Source of the DNA: Blautia sp.
Lineage (GTDB): Bacteria > Bacillota > Clostridia > Lachnospirales > Lachnospiraceae
Direction of reading: 5' to 3'
Assembly (NCBI GenBank): GCA_021772055.1
Contig: JAETNR010000018.1
Location: 1 to 64,000, forward strand
Length of the DNA stretch: 64,000 bases
Shown: positions 1 to 8,571 of the stretch, one piece after another
Position numbering within the stretch: position 1 is the first letter of the stretch
Layout: every line of letters begins with the position of its first letter
Program-made: the position numbers and the translations under genes
Notes under the pieces: model-generated
Database searches by the model: none
Told to the model about the DNA's origin: nothing
Seen by the model: the letters and a program-made list of their open reading frames with translations, nothing else

Positions 1-131
1 AGCCGTTTTATGGACGAAAAAGCATGGTTCTGGATTCATCTATTCCTTCACATTTACGTTCTATCATATGGCGTGAGCAGGAAGTGGCGGAGTATCAACC
101 AAGATTAAGAGAGCTTACTATGAAACAATAA
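1..131 (+). CDS. C-terminal fragment of an unidentified protein (cut by window edge)
   Basis: An open frame enters from the left edge and ends at the TAA at 129-131, giving about 42 codons ending in RELTMKQ. The tail is basic and probably helical. I do not recognise the family. It points away from the next gene and could be the end of an ordinary gene or of a mobile-element gene. Confidence 0.4.
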   Translation, partial: PFYGRKSMVLDSSIPSHLRSIIWREQEVAEYQPRLRELTMKQ

Positions 132-285
132 CTATCGGATAGCCAAAAAAGCGCAAACTATCCCATCCGACAGGTCTAAAGCAAAGCTCTAACGTAATTC
201 GTGTTAAATTTTCAAGGTACAAACAAAATCAAATATTTACAAACGTGTCTTTTGACACCCTAATTTTTCCAATAAAGTAAAAAGA

Positions 286-322
286 AAAGCAGTGACGCAA
301 TATGAAAGCGTCATTGCCTTTT
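286..322 (-). terminator. Bidirectional intrinsic terminator
   Basis: GCAGTGACGC at 289-298 pairs with GCGTCATTGC at 308-317 (one G-T pair) around a 9-nt loop. A-rich sequence lies on one side and T-rich on the other, so it can stop transcription from both directions. It lies just past the 3' end of the minus-strand PocR/AraC gene. Confidence 0.65.
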
Positions 323-374
323 AGCGGTAATAAAAACTAATATCTGCTCCCATTTTCTCAGGTTGCTTTTTAGG

Positions 375-1214
375 TTATTGATGATTTTGAATAAATCGTT
401 TGGGTGAGATACCTGTGGTTTGCCGAAAGACGGTAATAAAATAATTGTAATCTTTAAATCCACATTGAGAGGATATTTCACTCAGTGATAATTCAGGGCG
501 ATGGAGCAGAAGATCCTTGGCCTTTTCTATGCGCAGATTTCTAATATGTTCTGCAATTCCCACACCATAATTTTGCCTGGCGATTTCATACAGATGGGTT
601 TTTCCAATTTGAAATTCTTTGCACAGCAGAGCAGCACTTAATTTTTCTGTAAAGTGCGCTGAAATATATTGATCAATTTGTACCGGAAGTTCCTGCTGAT
701 GAAGTGACACCATACGTTCCATACAAAGGTAATAAGCAACCGCCTGAAGAATATGTGAAGCAGATTCAATATAGTCATGGGATATAATCGGTTGATTGAA
801 ACATGCTTCTTTCAGTTTTTCTTTATCAATCTGATAGGATTGACATAATTCTTTAATTTGTTCCCAACCTTCCTCATGTGTATGATAAGAGAATACATGT
901 CCGAATAGCAGATAACCAATCAGGAGGTTTCCCATAAAGAGGGGAGCAATGCTTTCTGTCATACCCGCATGACAGCGGTAATTGAATGTTTTTTTACAGC
1001 GTGCAGCTGCTATGCAGGCTTTTTCGTCACATTTCCTGCAGGCAAGTCTGGCTTTGGGGTCTATTCGGATGATCTGGCAAAAAGGTGCAATCTGCTCCGG
1101 ACATGATGCCAGTTCATGGAAGTTTTCATCAAACACGGTAATACGTATTTTTGTAAGCTTATGGAAATCCTCAAGGAGAGAGTTGAGTTTCATTAAGTTA
1201 AAAGTAGAAATCAT
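375..1214 (-). CDS. PocR-domain AraC-family transcriptional regulator
   Basis: 279 residues. Residues about 10-160 match the PocR ligand-sensing domain. The visible cues are the cysteine-rich stretch CRKCDEKACIAAARC, a further RCHAG and the hydrophobic segment LFMGNLLIGYLLFGHVF. Residues about 180-279 are a two-helix-turn-helix AraC DNA-binding domain ending in CGFKDYNYFITVFRQTTGIS, a typical second recognition helix. PocR domains are known to bind small diols or related metabolites; Salmonella PocR responds to 1,2-propanediol. The gene is divergent from the aldolase/isomerase/kinase operon and probably activates it. A propanediol-like signal would fit 6-deoxysugar breakdown, but that link is inference. 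Confidence 0.88.
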   Translation of the reverse strand: MISTFNLMKLNSLLEDFHKLTKIRITVFDENFHELASCPEQIAPFCQIIRIDPKARLACRKCDEKACIAAARCKKTFNYRCHAGMTESIAPLFMGNLLIGYLLFGHVFSYHTHEEGWEQIKELCQSYQIDKEKLKEACFNQPIISHDYIESASHILQAVAYYLCMERMVSLHQQELPVQIDQYISAHFTEKLSAALLCKEFQIGKTHLYEIARQNYGVGIAEHIRNLRIEKAKDLLLHRPELSLSEISSQCGFKDYNYFITVFRQTTGISPKRFIQNHQ

Positions 1215-1268
1215 AGTATTTCCTCATTTTCAATTTTTTATGTTATTTTATCATATTTCCGAACGATT

Positions 1269-1297
1269 TTGAAGTAAATAGTACATAATCCTATATA
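1269..1297 (+). promoter_or_regulatory. Candidate promoter of the sugar operon
   Basis: TTGAAG at 1269-1274, a 17-nt spacer, then TATATA at 1292-1297, about 70 nt before the aldolase start. It lies in the divergent region shared with the PocR/AraC regulator. The imperfect -35 box would suit an activator-dependent promoter. Confidence 0.45.
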
Positions 1298-1364
1298 AAT
1301 TATTCTTGAATATCTATAAAATAAAAGAATCAAGAAAAAATAAAAATCGGAAGGAAAAGTAATC

Positions 1365-2291
1365 ATGCTGGTAAATCTTAAAGAAATTCTGCAGATTGCA
1401 GAAGCAAGAAAAATTGCAATCGGTTCTTTTAATACTCCAAATCTGGAAAGTGTCCTGGCTGTTATCGGTGCCGCAGAAGAACTTGATGTTCCGGTAATTA
1501 TTATGCATGCAGAGGTACACGAAGAAATCTGCCCGATGAACATTATTGGCAAAGTAATGATACAGTGCGCGAAAGATGCGAAAGTACCGGTATGTGTCCA
1601 TCTGGATCACGGTGAACATCTGGATTACATCAACAGAGCTCTGGAAATAGGCTTTACTTCTGTTATGTATGATGGTTCTGCACTTTCCTATGAGGAAAAT
1701 GTTGCAAATACGTGTATTGCAGTCAGCCTTGCCAGAAAAAAAGGGGCTTCTGTCGAAGCGGAAATAGGTACGCTTGGAAAACGGGAACTTGGGTATCAGA
1801 CAGAAAATGGAAGCAGCGAGGATGAACCGAAACAGGTTTATACGAACCCTTATGATGCGGAACGCTTTGTGAAAGAAACCGGGATTGATGCCCTGGCCTG
1901 TTCCTTCGGCACAGCGCATGGCTTGTATCTTACAAAACCGAAACTGGATATGAAAGTACTGGATGAGATCAGAAAACGTGTGAATGTTCCACTTGTAATG
2001 CACGGTGGCAGTGGTGTCAGTAATGAAGATTATCGTACGGTGATTTCAAAAGGCATCCGAAAGATTAATTACTATACATATATGGCAAAAGCTGGTGGAG
2101 AAAATATTGAACATCATTTTCAAGTAAGTAGTTTTCCAATAGAAAAAGATGGAAAACAGTACAATGTGTATTACACAGTGATAGAGAAAGGAAAAGAAAA
2201 ACCGACTTATTACCATGAAATTGTAAGATGGGGAACCAAAGCAATGAAAGAAAACGTCCTGAAGGCATTAAAAGTCTTTTCAGGAAAATAA
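1365..2291 (+). CDS. Class II ketose-bisphosphate-type aldolase
   Basis: 308 residues, the normal length for the fructose-bisphosphate / tagatose-bisphosphate (GatY/KbaY-like) zinc aldolase family. The HLDHGEH motif (79-85) supplies catalytic Asp81 and zinc ligand His82. VEAEIGTLG follows at 130. FGTAHG supplies His185 and VMHGGSG supplies His213 as further zinc ligands. It probably cleaves a phosphorylated ketose into dihydroxyacetone phosphate and an aldehyde. The start has the AAGGAAAAG upstream sequence. It is the first gene of an operon with an isomerase, an FGGY kinase and a mutarotase-like gene, so it likely performs the last committed step. The exact substrate cannot be read from sequence. 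Confidence 0.88.
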   Translation: MLVNLKEILQIAEARKIAIGSFNTPNLESVLAVIGAAEELDVPVIIMHAEVHEEICPMNIIGKVMIQCAKDAKVPVCVHLDHGEHLDYINRALEIGFTSVMYDGSALSYEENVANTCIAVSLARKKGASVEAEIGTLGKRELGYQTENGSSEDEPKQVYTNPYDAERFVKETGIDALACSFGTAHGLYLTKPKLDMKVLDEIRKRVNVPLVMHGGSGVSNEDYRTVISKGIRKINYYTYMAKAGGENIEHHFQVSSFPIEKDGKQYNVYYTVIEKGKEKPTYYHEIVRWGTKAMKENVLKALKVFSGK

Positions 2292-2305
2292 AGGAGAAAA
2301 AGAAT

Positions 2306-3706
2306 ATGAAAAAAATGACTTTTGCATTAGCATTCTGCAATCGTGGCTTTATGCCGGGAGAACTGATCTATGGAGCAAGAGAAGATATGACTAAAGCTGT
2401 GACAGATGCAGGATATGATTATATTGCCATGGATGCAAACCTGACCAGATATGGCGGGATTGAGACAAGGGACGAGGGACTTCTTTACGCAAAATGGTTA
2501 AAAGAACATGAAGGAGAGTACGATGGCGTTATTTTTTCCATGCCGATTTTTGCAGATGAAAATGGTGCTATTACAGCGCTTCAGGATGCTGGTGTGCCGA
2601 TTTTGATGCAGGCATACCCGGATGAAATCGGTAAGATGGATTTTGCACACAGAAGAGATGCTTACTGTGGCAAATTTTCTGTAACCGATGTATTCACTCA
2701 GTATAACGTACCCTTTACGGTTATGAAACCCCATGTCGTACATCCGTTGTCCGAAGCGTTTGCTCAGAACTTAAGAGACTTTGCGGCAATCTGTCGTGTG
2801 GTAAACGGAATGAAACGATTTAATGTGGGCTGCATCGGTGCAAGAACCACAGCCTTTAAGACAGTACGTTTTGATGAGATCACCCTGCAGAAATACGGGA
2901 TCAATGTGGAATCCTTCGACTTGTCTGAATTGATTTATAAAGTAGAACACAAAGAGGATAATGACGCAGCGGTTGTGGAAAAAATCAAAGTTCTGGAAAA
3001 CTATACGGATTTTACAAGGGTTCCGGAAGCCAATAAATTAACACTGGCAAAGATCTCGGTTGTGATTGATGAATATATAGAAGAGTACCATCTGGACGCT
3101 CTGACTCTGCGCTGCTGGAATGAGATGGAAACATATATGCGTGTGTGTCCGTGCGTATTGTTAAGCGAATTGAATGACAGAGGAATTGTAGCTTCCTGTG
3201 AAATAGATATGTGTTCTGCATTGACTATGCGTGCCATGAGCCTGGCAAGTGAAGAGCCAACCGCCGTTCTGGACTGGAATAATAATTATGGTGAAGATGA
3301 GAATAAGGTGATTTTATTCCACTGCGGACCGGTTGCCCAGGGACTTATGACAGCAAAAGGAACTGTTACAGAGCATAAGATGTTTGCCAAGAACGATCCG
3401 GGTTCAGGATGGGGATGTAATGAAGGAAGAATCAAAGCTTTCCCGACTACCATTTCCAACTGCCAGACCAAAGACGGCAAAATTATTGTTTACGCCAGCG
3501 AGGCACAGTTTACAGACGATCCGATTGAGGAGGAATTCTTTGGCTGCGGCGGTGTCTGTGAAATCCCGGATCTGCAGAATAAGCTGATCAGGCTTGCACG
3601 GGGAGGTTTTAAGCATCATACTTCTGTAGGTGTTGGCCACATGAAGGAAATCTTAAAAGAGGCATTCACGACTTATCTTGGTTATGAATGGGTGGATATC
3701 GATTAG
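2306..3706 (+). CDS. L-fucose / L-arabinose isomerase family protein
   Basis: I start at 2306 (MKKMTFALAFCNRGFMPGE), 5 nt after AAGGAGAAAAA. The longer frame would run into the aldolase 3' end. 466 residues, with the overall plan of the COG2407 L-fucose-isomerase-like family: an N-terminal Rossmann-like region, a central region with GCIGARTTAFKTVRFDE, and a C-terminal part with HCGPVAQG and HHTSVGVGHM, whose His and Glu residues probably hold the metal. These enzymes interconvert aldose and ketose. It sits between aldolase and kinase genes, which fits an isomerase-kinase-aldolase route. Fucose specificity is not established, and some members act on other sugars. Confidence 0.82.
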   Translation: MKKMTFALAFCNRGFMPGELIYGAREDMTKAVTDAGYDYIAMDANLTRYGGIETRDEGLLYAKWLKEHEGEYDGVIFSMPIFADENGAITALQDAGVPILMQAYPDEIGKMDFAHRRDAYCGKFSVTDVFTQYNVPFTVMKPHVVHPLSEAFAQNLRDFAAICRVVNGMKRFNVGCIGARTTAFKTVRFDEITLQKYGINVESFDLSELIYKVEHKEDNDAAVVEKIKVLENYTDFTRVPEANKLTLAKISVVIDEYIEEYHLDALTLRCWNEMETYMRVCPCVLLSELNDRGIVASCEIDMCSALTMRAMSLASEEPTAVLDWNNNYGEDENKVILFHCGPVAQGLMTAKGTVTEHKMFAKNDPGSGWGCNEGRIKAFPTTISNCQTKDGKIIVYASEAQFTDDPIEEEFFGCGGVCEIPDLQNKLIRLARGGFKHHTSVGVGHMKEILKEAFTTYLGYEWVDID

Positions 3707-3718
3707 GAGGAATCCAAT

Positions 3719-5221
3719 ATGAAAATTGCAGGATTGGATATTGGAACCACTGGCTGCAAGTTTACAGTATTCGATGAACATGGAAAATATCTGGACAAAG
3801 CATATCGTGATTATCCGGTAAAGAGAACGGTAGGAGGTCATGAGATCGATATATCTGCTGTTATGGACGGGGTATATGATTCCATTCGTGAAATGGCGGA
3901 AAAATATCTGGATATTGCTGGAATCGGTGTTACCAGCTTTGGAGAAACCTTTGTCTGCGTGGATGAGGCGGGAGAGCCGCTTCATCCTGCCATGCTTTAT
4001 ACGGATCCGCGGGGAAAGGAAGAATGCCGGGAACTGGTTGAAAAACTTGGAGAAAAAGAGATCGCAAACATTACCGGCCTTCGCCCTCATGAAATGTACA
4101 GTATTTCCAAGATCATGTGGATGAAAAAGCATCAGCCGGAAGTATATGAATCAGCCCGCAGAATTTTACTGATGGAAGATTATGTAGTCTATCACCTGAC
4201 GGGAAATGCGCAGATTGATTATTCCCTTGCTTCCAGAACCATGGCATTTGACATCCGGAATCTTTGCTGGAGTCAGGAGATCTTTGAGGCGGCGGGAATT
4301 GACAGGAACCTTATGTCAGAACCGGTGCCGACCGGAAGTGTGGCAGGAACCATCAGTCTTGCGGCTGTACAGAAGACAGGGCTGAGTCTGGATACAAAAG
4401 TCATTTCTGTGAGCCATGATCAGGTGTCGGCAGCCGTAGGGGCAGGTGCTTTTGATGGTTCGGTAGCTGTGGATGGAGCCGGAACGGTAGAATGCCTCAC
4501 TCCCGTGTATGATCAGATACCGGATATCGATGTGATGTATCAGGGATATTTTTCCGTAGTGCCTTATGTGATACCGGGAAAATATGTAGCATATGCATTT
4601 TCTTATACCGGAGGGGCACTGATACAGTGGTGTACGGAGACACTGGCGAAACAAGAAAAGGAATTTGTGAAGGATTTGGAAATTTCGGTCAATGAATATC
4701 TGGAACAGGTTTATGAGGAGGAAAAAGAAGAGGAAACTCCAAGCGGACTTCTGGTACTGCCACATTTTGCGGGAGCAGCAACTCCTTATATGGATACTGG
4801 TTCCAAAGGAGCAATCCTGGGCCTTATAACGTCTACAACAACAGCTGATATTTACCGGGGATGCATGGAAGGTGTTGTCTATGAAATGTATCTGAATATG
4901 CAGGCGCTGCAAGGCTCCGGAATCCATTTTGAAAAGATTCATGCTACAGGTGGAGGTGCACGTTCAGAGCAGTGGATGCAGATGAAAGCAGATATGCTGA
5001 ATCTTCCAATCGTCGCGTTAAAGACTGTTGATGCGGGAACGGTGGGGAGTGCCATGCTGACCGGAATTGCCATAGGCCTTTTTAAAAATCTGCAGGACGC
5101 TGCAGATCATATGGTGGAAGAGATGAAAACTTACGAACCAAGACCTGAAATGCATGAGAAGTATATGAAACTTTATGAAAATTATAAAAGTGTTTATCAG
5201 GCGGTCAGGCCTCTGATGTAA
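3719..5221 (+). CDS. FGGY-family carbohydrate kinase
   Basis: 500 residues, the usual FGGY length. The N-terminal phosphate loop IAGLDIGTTGCKFTVFDEHG sits at residues 2-21. The C-terminal half carries HATGGGARSEQWMQMKAD, the family adenosine-binding signature. A GGAGG ribosome site lies 12 nt after the isomerase stop, so the two are co-translated. It should phosphorylate the ketose made by the preceding isomerase, giving the aldolase substrate. It resembles the xylulokinase branch but could equally be a fuculose- or rhamnulose-type kinase. Confidence 0.87.
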   Translation: MKIAGLDIGTTGCKFTVFDEHGKYLDKAYRDYPVKRTVGGHEIDISAVMDGVYDSIREMAEKYLDIAGIGVTSFGETFVCVDEAGEPLHPAMLYTDPRGKEECRELVEKLGEKEIANITGLRPHEMYSISKIMWMKKHQPEVYESARRILLMEDYVVYHLTGNAQIDYSLASRTMAFDIRNLCWSQEIFEAAGIDRNLMSEPVPTGSVAGTISLAAVQKTGLSLDTKVISVSHDQVSAAVGAGAFDGSVAVDGAGTVECLTPVYDQIPDIDVMYQGYFSVVPYVIPGKYVAYAFSYTGGALIQWCTETLAKQEKEFVKDLEISVNEYLEQVYEEEKEEETPSGLLVLPHFAGAATPYMDTGSKGAILGLITSTTTADIYRGCMEGVVYEMYLNMQALQGSGIHFEKIHATGGGARSEQWMQMKADMLNLPIVALKTVDAGTVGSAMLTGIAIGLFKNLQDAADHMVEEMKTYEPRPEMHEKYMKLYENYKSVYQAVRPLM

Positions 5222-5254
5222 TGAGATCAGACTGTCCGGGAAAGGTAGAAAAAG

Positions 5255-6238
5255 ATGAATCCATATATTGGACATGATACGCAGGCGTATGGCGTAGAAG
5301 AACATCGCCTGGTGGGCGGCAAAGGTGACGGTATGCGGCTCTATGAGGTAAATAACGGAAAGGGACTGATGCTTACCGTCTCTCCTGACCGGTGCGGCGA
5401 TATTACCAGACTGCGCTATAAGGGAATCAATATGAGTTACATGTCTCCCTGTGGATATGCTGCACCGGCTTACTATGACAGTATCGGAACAAACTGGCTG
5501 AAGACCTTTACGGCAGGGTTCCTTACCACCTGTGGTCTGCAGGCGGTGGGTTCTCCATGCTGTGATGAGGGAGAAGAGCTGACTCTTCATGGATCCATTG
5601 CGAATCAGCCCTGTGAGCAGGCATACTGGACAGAAGAAGATGGAAATCAGGTGGTTCATACTGTCGTGAAGGATGAAACCATCTTTGGGAGAAAACTTCG
5701 GATGGAGCGTAAGATTCGGGTTTCCACTGAGGAGAATAACTTCGAAATCTGTGACACGATCTGCAACACAGGAGACAGAACAGAGCCTTTCGAGATTCTG
5801 TATCATATGAATATGGGATATCCTTTGCTGGACGAGGACAGCATTATGAAAATACCGACGGCGGAGGTTCTGCCGAGGGATGACCACGCGGCAGAGGATA
5901 TCGAAAACTGGATGCATATGGAGAAACCGACGGCTGGATATCAGGAACGCTGTTATTACCATAAGTTTGCTGACGCGTCAGGAAGCGCTTCAATCTTTCA
6001 GCCGAAGCTAGGAATCGGACTGAACATTTCTTTTGATGCAAGGGAACTGGACGGGTTTGTGGAATGGAAGATGATGGGAGTCAGAGATTATGTGCTTGGT
6101 CTGGAGTGCGGCAACTGTTATCCTGACGGGCGCGATGTCATGAGAAAGGCTGGAATGCTGAAATTCTTAAATCCGGGAGAAAAGAAAACATATAAAGTAA
6201 AAATTACCATGATAGATTCATGTGAAAAGCAAAAGTGA
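5255..6238 (+). CDS. Aldose 1-epimerase-like protein (DUF4432 family)
   Basis: 327 residues with the galactose-mutarotase beta-sandwich character of DUF4432: VSPDRCGDITRLRYKGINM near the N-terminus, ELTLHGSIANQP in the middle, ILYHMNMGYPLLDE, and GLECGNCYPDGRD near the end. The conserved His in TLHG and HMNMGYP are candidate active-site residues. It probably equilibrates sugar anomers ahead of the isomerase. It is last in the operon, 33 nt after the kinase stop, and is followed by a hairpin at 6247-6290. Confidence 0.8.
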   Translation: MNPYIGHDTQAYGVEEHRLVGGKGDGMRLYEVNNGKGLMLTVSPDRCGDITRLRYKGINMSYMSPCGYAAPAYYDSIGTNWLKTFTAGFLTTCGLQAVGSPCCDEGEELTLHGSIANQPCEQAYWTEEDGNQVVHTVVKDETIFGRKLRMERKIRVSTEENNFEICDTICNTGDRTEPFEILYHMNMGYPLLDEDSIMKIPTAEVLPRDDHAAEDIENWMHMEKPTAGYQERCYYHKFADASGSASIFQPKLGIGLNISFDARELDGFVEWKMMGVRDYVLGLECGNCYPDGRDVMRKAGMLKFLNPGEKKTYKVKITMIDSCEKQK

Positions 6239-6246
6239 TGAGAGAT

Positions 6247-6290
6247 TGAAAAGCCATGTACAGGAATAAAAGTCCGTATATGGCTTTTCA
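6247..6290 (+). terminator. Operon-end hairpin
   Basis: A 15-nt arm (6247-6261) pairs with 6276-6290 with one mismatch, giving a strong stem just after the mutarotase gene. There is no clear T-run, so it may mainly protect the 3' end or terminate weakly. Confidence 0.5.
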
Positions 6291-6295
6291 GGTGT

Positions 6296-6470
6296 CATGA
6301 GGGCTGTTTCGCGGATTTTCCTGATATTGTTCGGCGTCATATGATAGTATAGGTCGAAGACCTTATAAAATGTCCGGTTGGAAAAATGAAGCTTTTCTGC
6401 AATGTGGAGATGCTCATTTCGGTGCTTCGCAGCATGACTCTAGTGGCTGCTATGGTATAAATGTCATGAT
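6296..6470 (-). pseudogene. Remnant of an AraC-family regulator C-terminus
   Basis: Read on the minus strand, this stretch encodes HLHIAEKLHFSNRTFYKVF followed by DLYYHMTPNNIRKIRE, an unmistakable second AraC helix-turn-helix. An in-frame TAG interrupts the frame upstream and no sensor domain is left. The original stop is also lost, and the frame runs on through the 6247-6290 hairpin into the mutarotase gene. It is not a copy of the PocR/AraC gene at 375-1214, whose second helix differs. Confidence 0.65.
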
Positions 6471-6694
6471 GTATATAAAAAAGCTTTTTCCAGTGTTTTT
6501 TTACAATCCTGCTGATGTATGAGCCTTCATAATTTAGGATTTGTACAAGCTCATGATTCGTAATATAGATAAAATGGAAATTAACTTACAGAACAATACC
6601 TGAAATTGGTAAGTCGTCCCATAAAATGGATTTAGAATAGTGTCAATCATTTGCTCAAATATATCATTAACCATCTTATGGTGAAAGTTAAAGG

Positions 6695-7087
6695 ATGAAA
6701 AGTATATCTGAAAAAATTGTGGTTATTTCGCATAATAAGAAGTTCAGAAAAGAAATTGTTGAGTATCTAAGACAGCAATATGAAGTTTTTTCTTTTATGA
6801 ACATGCAAGCAGTTGAGTGAATACGTAAACAAGGGAGCTGGGCCCATTAGCATGTGGAGCGGCAGTAGTAGGTAACTCGGAAATAGTTGACGATATGATT
6901 AAACAACATTCTAGAAAAACAATAGGATTAGATATGGAATCATACAGTATATTTTATGCTGCAAATTATGGATTAGATAATAAAACTATTCCTATTTGTT
7001 TAAAATCAATTAGTGATTTTGCTGACAAAAAAAGGAGATGGGTACCAAAAATATGCGTCATATACAAGTGCCTTAACTTCCAAATAA
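6695..7087 (+). pseudogene. Decayed nucleoside-phosphorylase-superfamily gene (MTA/SAH-nucleosidase-like)
   Basis: A start at 6695 with AAAGG opens a 41-residue frame (MKSISEKIVVISHNKKFRKE) that ends at TGA 6818. A second frame then encodes PLACGAAVVGN, a basic helix and GLDMESYSIFYAA, the conserved nucleosidase/phosphorylase core. Next come KSISDFAD and, after a frameshift in an A-run near 7027-7033, GDGYQKYASYTSA. The middle of the catalytic domain is missing. The normal C-terminal tail is cut at about 7072, where insertion-sequence DNA begins. Intact relatives often have an N-terminal signalling-like domain and are found in defence-type loci. This copy must be dead. Confidence 0.72.
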
Positions 7088-8319
7088 ATGTACCTAAAAT
7101 CGAGAGTTAAGATACCGGATGTACATGGTAAACTGACTCGTTTGAGACGTGGCAATGTTACATATATTAAGTATGAGTATGACCGTTACTATGATCCGGA
7201 AAAGAAATACACATACCCCCAGAGAGCAACGATAGGTAAACTATGTGTTGATGATGATACCATGATGATTCCAAACGAATCATTTCTGAAGTTTTTTCCG
7301 GATGCGGCTTTATCAGGCATGGAAGACCGGGCTGACCGTAGCAACTGCCTACGGATCGGTACATATGCTGTAATACATAAAATCATAAGGGATTACAAAT
7401 TGGATGAAATGCTGGGGAGATTCTTCTCTGAGAGGGATCTGGCATTACTGCTTGATCTTGCATCATATTCCATTGTGGAGGAAAGTAATGTAGCACAGCA
7501 TTATCCCGACTATGCGTACAATCATCCACTGTATAGTTCCCGTATGAAAATTTATAGCGATGCAACAGTAAGTGATTTCTTTAAGGGCATCACCAAAGAT
7601 AAAAGCACAGGTTTTCTGAATGAATGGAATGCAAAGAGAAATCGGAGGGAACGTATCTATATTTCTTATGACTCTACAAATAAGAACTGTCAGGCCGGAG
7701 ATATCGAACTGGCTGAATTCGGTCACGCTAAGACGGATATAGGTTCTGCCATCATAAACTATTCAGTCGGATACGATCTGAAGAATAAAGAACCTCTCTT
7801 TTACGAAGCTTATCCTGGAAGCATTAATGATGTTTCACAACTTAGAATAATGCTGGGTAAGATCACAGGGTATGGTTATAAGAGGATCGGTTTCATTCTG
7901 GACCGTGGTTATTTCAGCCGTGGAAATATACGCTATTTAGATGAGTGTGGATATAGTTTCGTAATCATGGCGAAAGGCATGGCCTCTTTTATCAGTGAAC
8001 TGGTCCTGGAGAACAGGGGATCTTTACGCAGTTCATTGCGTTAATTATTCGGAATAAAATATATACTTCATTACAGGAAGCCGGAGAACAATTCGAGAAA
8101 AAGCAGAACTATATGACAGTTCCGGCAGCAATCAAGGAACTGGAGAAAATAGAAATGACGCGGCAGACAGACAATGTGTACCGGTTAGATCATGCGGTGA
8201 CAGCAAAGCAAAAGAAAATTTTAAAAGCTTTTGGAATGAGTGAAGGATCGATTACCTATCGAGCCGGAGAAATAAGCAATACGCTCAGAGAAGCAAGCTT
8301 ACAGAATGAAAGGGGATAA
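7088..8319 (+). pseudogene. IS1634-family transposase with internal deletion
   Basis: The first 318-codon frame (7088-8044) begins MYLKSRVKIPDVHGKLTRL and carries IYISYDSTN (likely first DDE aspartate) and FILDRGYFSRGNI (second). It then runs into sequence that only makes sense in another frame: FTQFIALIIRNKIYTSLQ, followed by NYMTVPAAIKELEKIEM and LDHAVTAKQKKILKAFG through 8319. The junction lies near 8018-8025. The family is usually about 550-600 residues and only about 400 remain, so the part with the final acidic catalytic residue is probably gone. It cannot be active. Confidence 0.78.
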
Positions 8320-8321
8320 AC

Positions 8322-8486
8322 ATGGCACGTGAAATAAATGCAGAACTATTAGATGCTAAAATTGAAAAGGCACAAGCAGATTTGGTAAAAGCCAGGCATC
8401 GATATGATGCTGCGGCAGCGACCTTAAAAGATCTGCTGGATAAGCGGGATGCATTCCGCCAGAAAATATTCTCAGAGAAAGCGTAA
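8322..8486 (+). CDS. Small coiled-coil protein trailing the transposase
   Basis: 54 residues from an ATG at 8322 with AAAGGGGATAA upstream. The sequence MAREINAELLDAKIEKAQ continues as a charged alanine-rich helix and is very likely one coiled coil. It starts 2 nt after the transposase stop, as expected for a passenger frame of this insertion sequence type. Function unknown; it may no longer be expressed. Confidence 0.5.
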   Translation: MAREINAELLDAKIEKAQADLVKARHRYDAAAATLKDLLDKRDAFRQKIFSEKA

Positions 8487-8571
8487 GTTTTTCATTTTGC
8501 GCTGTACAAGAAGAGTGCTGCAAAGTATAATAAAAATCAATGGAGACAAATCGGATAAGGGAGAAAACGAT

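Larger units (their letters stand above)
7073..8486 (+). mobile_element. Degraded IS1634-like insertion sequence
   Basis: The stretch holds a transposase with a large internal deletion and the small accessory-like frame that follows it. I see no terminal inverted repeats or target duplication. The left end abuts the broken nucleosidase gene directly, suggesting deletion or rearrangement after insertion. Confidence 0.6.

Noticed and set aside
5319-5335. GGC-AAAGGT-GAC hexaloop look-alike
   Set aside because: It lies inside the mutarotase coding sequence with a poor stem and no terminator.
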